In this document: positions 51,099 through 56,133 of the stretch, in pieces | Layout: the number at the start of each line of letters is the position of its first letter | Position numbering within the stretch: position 1 is the stretch's first letter | Origin: DATLXH01 sp035576005 | Lineage (GTDB): Bacteria; Acidobacteriota; Thermoanaerobaculia; Gp7-AA8 | Assembly: GCA_035576005.1 (NCBI GenBank) | Contig: DATLXH010000143.1 | Span: forward strand, 1-56,133 | Length of the DNA: 56,133 nt | Direction of reading: 5' to 3' | The notes under the pieces: model-generated | Seen by the model: the letters and a program-made list of their open reading frames with translations, nothing else | Told to the model about the DNA's origin: nothing | The model's database searches: none | Translations under genes and position numbers: made by a program

Positions 51099-52832
51099 AT
51101 GCTTCCTAAACGATTGAAACGGGGTCCGCGGCTGCTCTGGACCCTACTGGCCGTCTTGATTGGCGTGAGCGTCCTCCCCCTGGTCGTCTCGCATTATTTC
51201 CTGATCGGAATCAACCGCGATTCGCTCGAGACGCTGGAGAAAAAGTACCTCACACGCTCGGCGGTCAGTATCGCCGCAGAGGTCCAGAATCTTGCAGCGA
51301 GTTACGTCCAGCAGCTGAACAAGATTGCGACCGGAGTCAAGATCAGCGCTTCGCTGCTGGGGGCCGGCAAAGATCCGTTCGCTTACGCGGCAGAGACCAA
51401 TTTCATCGTCAACTACACCACCACAGACAACGACATCCTCGCGCTGAGCGTGGTCAATCGGGCCGGGCAGGGTGCCACGGCGCAGCCCGCCGGACTCGGC
51501 CCCGAGGTGCAGAGCGAGTTGAATCGAGCGTTCACCGTGGCACTCTCAGGCCAGCCTTACGCCGGGTCATTTCAGTATGTGGCCGTCCTGAATCAACCGG
51601 CGATGATCATTGCCGTTCCTGTGGCGGATTCCACCGGGGCAGTGATCGGCGCGGTGGAGGCCCTGGTGAGCCTTCGTCGAATCTCGGATCGCATTCGAGA
51701 CGAAGGGAAAGCGGGTGTGACCGCATTCCTGGCCGACCGAAGTGGAAGAGTCCTCATTCACAGCCAGCCTGCTTTGAGCATACAAAGGCCTCTGGTGTCT
51801 CACCTTCGGATCGTGCAGGAATTCATGAAGGCGCCGGTTCGACTCACCCAGTCATACCCCGATCAGCAAGGTGGCCAGAAGGTCGAGTTGCTCGGGACGG
51901 TTGCTCCCGTCGGCTCTCCTGACTGGGGAGTCGTCGTGCAGAAGGAACAGAAACAGGCCTTCTCCTCCGTTCGAAAGATGATCCGCGGCACGGTGCAATG
52001 GGGCTCCCTGGCTCTACTGCTCGCCATCCTCGTCGGAACAGTATTCGCCCACAAGCTCTCAGAGCCGATCCGTATTCTGGCGGCGCGCACGAGGGACATT
52101 GCGAGCGGCGACCATGCCGCGCGCGTGGAAGTCACGTCTCGCAACGAGATCGGTGACCTCGCGGAAAACTTCAACATCATGTCCGACGCAATCGAGCAGT
52201 CGATGGCACAACTCAAGAAGGCAGCCAACGAGAACAACGTTCTCTTCATCAACGCTGTCCGCATGCTTGCTGCGGCAATCGACGCGAAAGATCCTTACAC
52301 ACGGGGACACTCCGAGCGCGTAGCGCGGTATTCGATCGCCATCGGCAAGCATCTCGAGCTTCCCCCTGAACAGATGCGCAACCTGCGCATCAGCGCCCTG
52401 CTCCACGACGTCGGAAAAATCGGCATCGACGACAGGATCCTGCGCAAGCCCGGGGCGCTCAGCGATGACGAGTTCGAAGTCATGAAGCAGCATCCCGAAA
52501 AGGGCGCTGCGATCATGGGAGGTGTCGCGCAACTCATCGACATCATGCCCGGCATGCGATATCACCACGAGAAGTGGGCGGGAGGCGGGTATCCCGAAGG
52601 ACTCGTGGCAGACCAGATCCCGATGCAGGCGCGGATCGTAGCGATCGCCGACACGTTCGACGCCATGACGACCAATCGCCCTTACCAGAAGGCGATGGAC
52701 ATGAAATATGTCGTCGAGAAAATCGTCAGCTTCGGCGGGAACCGCTTCGATCCCGATGTCGTCGAGGCTTTCGTACGGGCCGTCCGCTCGGGCGACATAC
52801 ATCCCGAAGAACAGATTCGTGGTGCAGCCTAG
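51099..52832 (+). CDS. CACHE-HAMP-HD-GYP cyclic-di-GMP phosphodiesterase
   Basis: 577 residues. TM1 (LLWTLLAVLIGVSVLPLVVSHYFL), a periplasmic dCACHE-like sensor (about 45-300), TM2 (GSLALLLAILVGTVFA), a HAMP linker (LSEPIRILAARTRDIASGDH) and an HD-GYP domain: LLHDVGKIGI (HD about 436), HHEKWAGGGYPEGL (GYP about 496) and TNRPYQKA. All HD-GYP metal and signature residues are present, so it should hydrolyse c-di-GMP. The start is probably leaderless. Immediately followed by the roadblock-like gene. Opposes the GGDEF cyclase 5.5 kb upstream. Confidence 0.94.
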   Translation: MLPKRLKRGPRLLWTLLAVLIGVSVLPLVVSHYFLIGINRDSLETLEKKYLTRSAVSIAAEVQNLAASYVQQLNKIATGVKISASLLGAGKDPFAYAAETNFIVNYTTTDNDILALSVVNRAGQGATAQPAGLGPEVQSELNRAFTVALSGQPYAGSFQYVAVLNQPAMIIAVPVADSTGAVIGAVEALVSLRRISDRIRDEGKAGVTAFLADRSGRVLIHSQPALSIQRPLVSHLRIVQEFMKAPVRLTQSYPDQQGGQKVELLGTVAPVGSPDWGVVVQKEQKQAFSSVRKMIRGTVQWGSLALLLAILVGTVFAHKLSEPIRILAARTRDIASGDHAARVEVTSRNEIGDLAENFNIMSDAIEQSMAQLKKAANENNVLFINAVRMLAAAIDAKDPYTRGHSERVARYSIAIGKHLELPPEQMRNLRISALLHDVGKIGIDDRILRKPGALSDDEFEVMKQHPEKGAAIMGGVAQLIDIMPGMRYHHEKWAGGGYPEGLVADQIPMQARIVAIADTFDAMTTNRPYQKAMDMKYVVEKIVSFGGNRFDPDVVEAFVRAVRSGDIHPEEQIRGAA

Positions 52833-52913
52833 AGTTGACTGCTCAATGACTTCCTGTTGCCTGACAGCGTGCGCCATCCGGACGCGCTGTGAAAAAATAG
52901 TACTGAGGAGCGC

Positions 52914-53270
52914 ATGTTTCAGCCAATTCTGAAAGAGACCGTTGAAAAGGTCAGCGGCGCGCTGGGTGCGCTGTTCCTGGACTGGGAGGGAGAGAGCGTC
53001 GAGATTGCATCGCGTGACTCCTCCACCTTCGACCTCAAGATCATCGGAGCCTACCAGGGCATCTTTCTCAACCAGGTCAAGAAAATCTGCCATGATCTCG
53101 AGCAGGGATCACCGGAACGCTTCAAGCTGGAGCTCAGTCAGATCACTCTTCTGAACTGGGTTCTCAAGGACGGTTACTACGTAGTACTTTTACTGCGCCC
53201 GGGTTCCAACGAGGGCGTGGCGTGGCAGGAGCTCTCGTTGCTCAGGCAACGGCTCCTGCTCGAGATGTGA
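52914..53270 (+). CDS. Roadblock/LC7-like small protein
   Basis: 118 residues. ILKETVEKVSGALGALFLDWEGESVEIASRD matches the opening of roadblock/LC7 domains (helix, then GaxxavlxDxeG), followed by an alternating beta-alpha pattern ending in a helix (WQELSLLRQRLLLEM). Such proteins act as dimeric scaffolds or partners of small GTPases (MglB-like). GAGG lies just before the ATG. No MglA-like GTPase is in the window. It lies between the HD-GYP and YHS genes on the same strand. Confidence 0.65.
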   Translation: MFQPILKETVEKVSGALGALFLDWEGESVEIASRDSSTFDLKIIGAYQGIFLNQVKKICHDLEQGSPERFKLELSQITLLNWVLKDGYYVVLLLRPGSNEGVAWQELSLLRQRLLLEM

Positions 53271-53304
53271 CTCCTTGGCAGCCTGAGTGCAACGGAGATC
53301 AGCG

Positions 53305-53712
53305 ATGAGAAAACTTTTCCTTCTGATGCTTGCAGTTGGAGCTCTCGGTTGCCAGGCTGACGTCCCGCCAGCTGTGACGCAGCTGCAGACAATCGAGAGT
53401 GTTCCCGTGGCGCCCCCGGTCCTTGATCCTCCGCCAGTGCTCAAGGCTGAAGCGGCACCGATCCCGAAGAGAGATCTGGCTCTCGGGAAGGTCACGCCGG
53501 GCGAAGAGGTGTCTGCCGCCCCGCGCGTCGAGCTCCCGTTCGCGCCGGCCATCGCCATGGATCCTGTCAACGGAAGTAAAGTCTCGATCCGGGCGAACAC
53601 CCCGATCTTCGAATACAAGAAGAAGCTGTACTACTTTGGCAGTGAAGCGAATATGAAGACCTTCGTTGCCGATCCCGAAGCCTTCCTGAAGGGAAGCTGG
53701 ACACGGTACTGA
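53305..53712 (+). CDS. YHS-domain lipoprotein
   Basis: 135 residues from ATG 53305 (GGAGATC upstream; the frame opens at 53287). Signal peptide KLFLLMLAVGALGC with a probable lipobox ALGC, then a Pro/Ala-rich linker, and a C-terminal YHS domain: AMDPVNGSKVSIRANTPIFEYKKKLYYFGSEANMKTFVADPEAFL, where the DPVNG start and YYFGS..N...F..DP.. end are diagnostic. YHS domains occur in heavy-metal transporters and may bind metal, but the usual CPVCG cysteines are absent here. Confidence 0.85.
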   Translation: MRKLFLLMLAVGALGCQADVPPAVTQLQTIESVPVAPPVLDPPPVLKAEAAPIPKRDLALGKVTPGEEVSAAPRVELPFAPAIAMDPVNGSKVSIRANTPIFEYKKKLYYFGSEANMKTFVADPEAFLKGSWTRY

Positions 53713-53763
53713 TTCCACTGCTCCGACGCAGCCGAAGGGCGGGGAAAACTGAGTCGGCGCGCC

Positions 53764-53793
53764 CTGTGGCCGGACATTCCAATGTCCGGCGTC
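53764..53793. repeat. Single CCGGACATTCCAATGTCCGG palindrome
   Basis: CTGTGGCCGGACATTCCAATGTCCGGCGTC, same unit as the inverted pair at 18822-18900 (core CCGGACATTCCAATGTCCGG). Lies between the YHS lipoprotein gene and the convergent thioesterase gene and could form a 10-bp stem. Confidence 0.75.
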
Positions 53794-53876
53794 TTCAAGG
53801 CTGATGTCACAGGCGAGTAAAGTCAGCGGTGCCGGAGAATTCGAGCCTTCCCGACGGTCTCCTACTCTTCCGCTTC

Positions 53877-54305
53877 CTAACGTCCACCGCTACTGAATAG
53901 AATCGCAACGTCGGCTGGCGGGCGTATCGGTCGCCGTGTTCTGCTGTCAAGCCAAATGTGACTGCTCGCCCCGCTTGCCCGTTCGGTCGACTCCCCCTCT
54001 CCGGAAAGTGCGTAGAGGAATGTCATCGAACGCGAGGAGACACGCCCGAGCCTCGTGGTCACAATCACCTCATCGTCGTACCGAAACGGGGAGCGATACC
54101 GGCACGAGACCTCTGTCACGACGAGGAGAAGGCCCCTGGCCTCAATCTCGCGGTACGGAACTCCCATCGCCCGGCAGAGATCCGTCCTGCCTACCTCGAA
54201 CCACGTGATGTAGTTGGCGTGGTGCGCGATCCCCATCTGATCGGTCTCTTTGTAACGAACGCGGATCCGACTCTCGACCTGCGGGACTGCCTGCATGTCC
54301 GACAC
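53877..54305 (-). CDS. 4HBT (YbgC-like) acyl-CoA thioesterase
   Basis: 142 residues. Hot-dog thioesterase: RVRYKETDQMGIAHHANYITWFEVGRTDL matches the YbgC/FcbC signature with the catalytic aspartate in ETDQMG and the conserved HxNY. The rest (EVSCRYRSPFRYDDEVIVTTRL, SHIWLD) fits the hot-dog strands. Normal length for the family. Start is ATG at 54305, with a second in-frame ATG three codons later. Acyl-CoA substrate not predictable. A copy of the 178-bp element lies upstream. Confidence 0.92.
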   Translation of the reverse strand: MSDMQAVPQVESRIRVRYKETDQMGIAHHANYITWFEVGRTDLCRAMGVPYREIEARGLLLVVTEVSCRYRSPFRYDDEVIVTTRLGRVSSRSMTFLYALSGEGESTERASGASSHIWLDSRTRRPIRPPADVAILFSSGGR

Positions 54306-54394
54306 GATGACTCCTTCAATGTTCCGCTACGAGTTGACCATCCTTTCTGGTCGGGTACAGCTTTGGCACCGGTACCACCGGCGAAGCCAGCCCG

Positions 54395-54580
54395 CTAGCC
54401 CGCATTTCTCACAGACCTTCGCCGCGAGACGACGGATAGCGGCCTGTCTGCTTCGTTGCACGCCAATTTGGCTCCTTGACATAGTGTCGACTATGCCTTC
54501 GTCGCAAAATCGCCGCGCGCCTCGCATCCAAGCCACTCTCCGCCTTCTCACGACAAAGGTCTGTGAGAAATGCGGACTAG
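54395..54580 (-). repeat. 178-bp inverted-repeat element, copy E, with CTAG duplication
   Basis: Body 54399-54576 (178 bp), flanked on both sides by CTAG (54395-54398 and 54577-54580). Terminal repeats run about 43 bases; the last base pair is mismatched (CCC...GGA). Core CATAGTGTCGACTATG. Same length as copy B but a different duplicated tetramer, which argues for independent insertions rather than duplication of one locus. Confidence 0.88.
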
Positions 54581-54665
54581 AATATCCGACCGATCGATCC
54601 GGGGGTGACTGTGGCTTCGCAGCGCCCTTGTCAGCATGATCAGTCGGTAAAGGGAGAGTGATGCA

Positions 54666-55790
54666 ATGCAAGCTGTAGTGAAAACGCGCGGCGAAGGCGG
54701 GCCCGCAGGTACAGCGGTCCGTGACTGTCCCGCGCCGGTGGCAGGAACCGGCGAAGTGGTGATCAGAGTCGCCGCAGCAGCGATCTGCGGAACTGACAAG
54801 CATATCTACCACTGGGACCCATCCATTCGCGACTCGATGATTCCGCCCAGAATCTATGGACATGAATTCTGCGGCTTTATCGAATCGATCGCAGACGACT
54901 CGCGGCGCGATCTCGCGGTTGGAGACTACGTGTCGGCCGAGATGCACGTGGTATGTGGCGAGTGCACGCAATGCCGGAGCGGCAACGGTCACATCTGCGC
55001 GAGGACGAAAATCCTCGGGTTGCACGAGAACGGCTCATTTGCTGAGCTGGTCAAAGTTCCAGCCTCAAACGTAATCAAGCTGGATCCTCGATACGTGCCC
55101 CTTCACGTAGGAGCGTTTCTCGACGCCCTCGGCAATGCCGTGCACGCCACGCAGCTCGTTGATCTCGCGGGCAAGTCCGTAGCGATCACGGGATTCGGGC
55201 CGATTGGCGCAATGGCCGCGGCCATCGCTGCTCACTGTGGAGCGCGGGCAATCATCGTCACAGACGTAAGCAGCCATGCGCTCGCCAGTGCGCGCGAATG
55301 GGCCGATTCGAAACAGCTCGCATCGCTGAAGACATTCAATGTGAGCGAGACGAGTGCAGACGAGCTCAAGCGCGAGGTGGATGCGCTCACGGACGGAGGA
55401 GTCGACGTGGTGCTCGAGATGTCGGGAGCCCCATCCGCGATCAATCTCGGTTTGAGCATTGTGCGGATGGGAGGATTTCTTTCGATGCTCGGATTGCCAG
55501 CAGGCCATTCCGTCACGATCGACGACTACACGCGCAATGTGATCTTCAAGGGCGTCACGATCCAGGGAATCATCGGGCGGCGGATGTACAGCACCTGGCA
55601 GCGGATGCTCTCATTGCTCGCATCGGGCCTCGATGTCGACTGGATCGTACAGGCAAGGTTCGATTCGCTCGAGAAGTTTCAGGAAGGGATGGAGAAGTTT
55701 GATCGGCACGAAGCGCTCAAGGTGATCTTCTTCCCCGAGGGGGAGAAGAGATCGCGTGAGAGGTTTCGGGAGGTTGTGAAACCGTCCTGA
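54666..55790 (+). CDS. tdh: Zinc alcohol dehydrogenase, L-threonine 3-dehydrogenase-like
   Basis: 374 residues. Medium-chain dehydrogenase with catalytic zinc site ICGTDKHIYHWDP (Cys, His) and GHEF, structural zinc lobe CGECTQCRSGNGHIC (about 98-112) and NAD-binding VAITGFGPIGAMAAA. The HIY-W and GHEFCG patterns, the ILGLHENGSFAE stretch and DALGNAVHAT are TDH-like; a related sorbitol or butanediol dehydrogenase is the alternative. A basic C-terminal extension (KRSRERFREVVKPS) makes it longer than typical TDH (about 340). GGGAGAG lies about nine bases before the ATG. It would oxidise threonine to 2-amino-3-oxobutyrate. Confidence 0.85.
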   Translation: MQAVVKTRGEGGPAGTAVRDCPAPVAGTGEVVIRVAAAAICGTDKHIYHWDPSIRDSMIPPRIYGHEFCGFIESIADDSRRDLAVGDYVSAEMHVVCGECTQCRSGNGHICARTKILGLHENGSFAELVKVPASNVIKLDPRYVPLHVGAFLDALGNAVHATQLVDLAGKSVAITGFGPIGAMAAAIAAHCGARAIIVTDVSSHALASAREWADSKQLASLKTFNVSETSADELKREVDALTDGGVDVVLEMSGAPSAINLGLSIVRMGGFLSMLGLPAGHSVTIDDYTRNVIFKGVTIQGIIGRRMYSTWQRMLSLLASGLDVDWIVQARFDSLEKFQEGMEKFDRHEALKVIFFPEGEKRSRERFREVVKPS

Positions 55791-55889
55791 GAGCTAAGCT
55801 TGCGAGGTCCTTCGCCCCTCCCACCCGCATGCCCAAGCTTCCGATGACACCGGTCCACTGTCTGACGTCGGTGAGCCGCGAAGCGGCGT

Positions 55890-56000
55890 AATCCCTCTCC
55901 CCGGCGGGGAGAGGGAAGCGAGCGGAGCGAAGCAGGGAGAGGGGCGTGAAAGTCTCGCCAGTCCCTCGAAACGGGCGGGGTCGTATCTCTCGCGACCCCT
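55890..56000 (-). repeat. CTCCCCGGCGGGGAG element, copy interrupted by a group II intron
   Basis: Begins TCCCTCTCCCCGGCGGGGAG, followed by AAGCGAGCGGAGCGAAGC, then 55946-56000 matching the tail of the element at 19049-19110 in reverse orientation (CGTGAAAGTCTCGCCAGTCC, TCGTATCTCTCGCG). Homology stops after CCCCT at 56000, where the intron end begins. Confidence 0.65.
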
Positions 56001-56133
56001 ATAGGGGTAGGGAGGGCTGGTAGGCCCCCCCTCCCTCCGAACCGTACGTGCGGATCTCCCGCATACGGCTCTCCGGTTGATGTTTCTCGTGTAGAGAGCG
56101 GATGAGCAGATCATGGGCCTCAGACATGGTGAA
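56001..56133 (-). mobile_element. 3' end of a group II intron (continues beyond the window)
   Basis: Read on the minus strand: domain V at 56071-56039, starting GAGCCGTATGCGG and ending CCGCACGTACGGTTC, folds into the invariant two-stem hairpin with AGC triad and two-base CG bulge. Domain VI follows (56036-56002), a GGG-rich stem with an unpaired A eight bases from the end, as expected for the branch point. The intron would end TACCCCTAT at 56001. Domains I-IV and any reverse transcriptase would be to the right of the window. Open frames drawn through this region are not genes. Confidence 0.88.

Noticed and set aside
55794..56114. Minus-strand open frame at the right edge
   Set aside because: It reads through group II intron domains V/VI and an intergenic repeat, both structural, and has no protein-family features.
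1..56133. tRNA or rRNA genes
   Set aside because: No cloverleaf with GGTTCGA-type arms or rRNA-conserved block was recognised in any intergenic region.

Overview
The window looks like a chromosomal segment of a GC-rich Gram-negative bacterium, most probably an acidobacterium. This is an inference from gene content; no rRNA or tRNA was recognised. Supporting evidence is three Ser/Thr kinases fused to TolB/PD40-type propellers, a DUF1549/DUF1553 plus DUF1501 pair, a PqiABC (MCE) envelope operon, outer-membrane barrel and lipoprotein genes, a DUF2339 protein, an ABC-permease/M1-peptidase fusion, and many short palindromic repeats between genes.

Layout. 1-10.5 kb: three kinase-propeller genes, the second broken by a one-base frameshift, a remnant of a fourth kinase C-terminus, and an exported receiver-like protein beside an outer-membrane barrel. 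11-18.7 kb: secreted BNR-repeat protein, PGRP-type amidase, small lipoprotein, DUF1549/1553 and DUF1501 pair. 19-25.5 kb (mostly minus): pabB-pabC, two small genes, pqiA-pqiB-pqiC. 25.8-33.8 kb: small membrane and PRC-barrel genes, a dual-specificity-type phosphatase, DUF2339, SDR + CPBP protease, MscL, TPR protein, DUF4186. 33.9-36.6 kb: a cyclic-di-GMP-I (GEMM) riboswitch ahead of a secreted GH18 gene (frameshifted in a C8 run), then a GH16-like gene. 36.8-42.4 kb: DUF962/Mpo1-like gene, small membrane gene, ABC ATPase + permease/aminopeptidase fusion. 42.8-53.7 kb: signalling block with a propeller-GGDEF cyclase, two overlapping SpoIIE-type phosphatase genes (the first with degenerate motifs), an HD-GYP phosphodiesterase, a roadblock-like protein and a YHS lipoprotein. 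53.9-56.1 kb: 4HBT thioesterase, threonine-dehydrogenase-like enzyme, and the 3' end of a group II intron running off the right edge.

How it fits together. Cyclic-di-GMP synthesis (GGDEF with an I-site), probable breakdown (HD-GYP) and sensing (riboswitch) all lie within about 20 kb, with a secreted GH18 protein as the visible output. Much of the rest is envelope, secretion or phospho-signalling.

The least explained component is the intergenic mobile-repeat layer. A 178-bp element with about 43-bp terminal inverted repeats is present in at least five copies, and the best copies are flanked by 4-bp YTAR duplications (TTAA or CTAG). A 159-bp element with different ends uses the same CTAG target and has a similar core. 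Other palindromes are nested inside copies of the first family. No transposase that could move them is present in the window.
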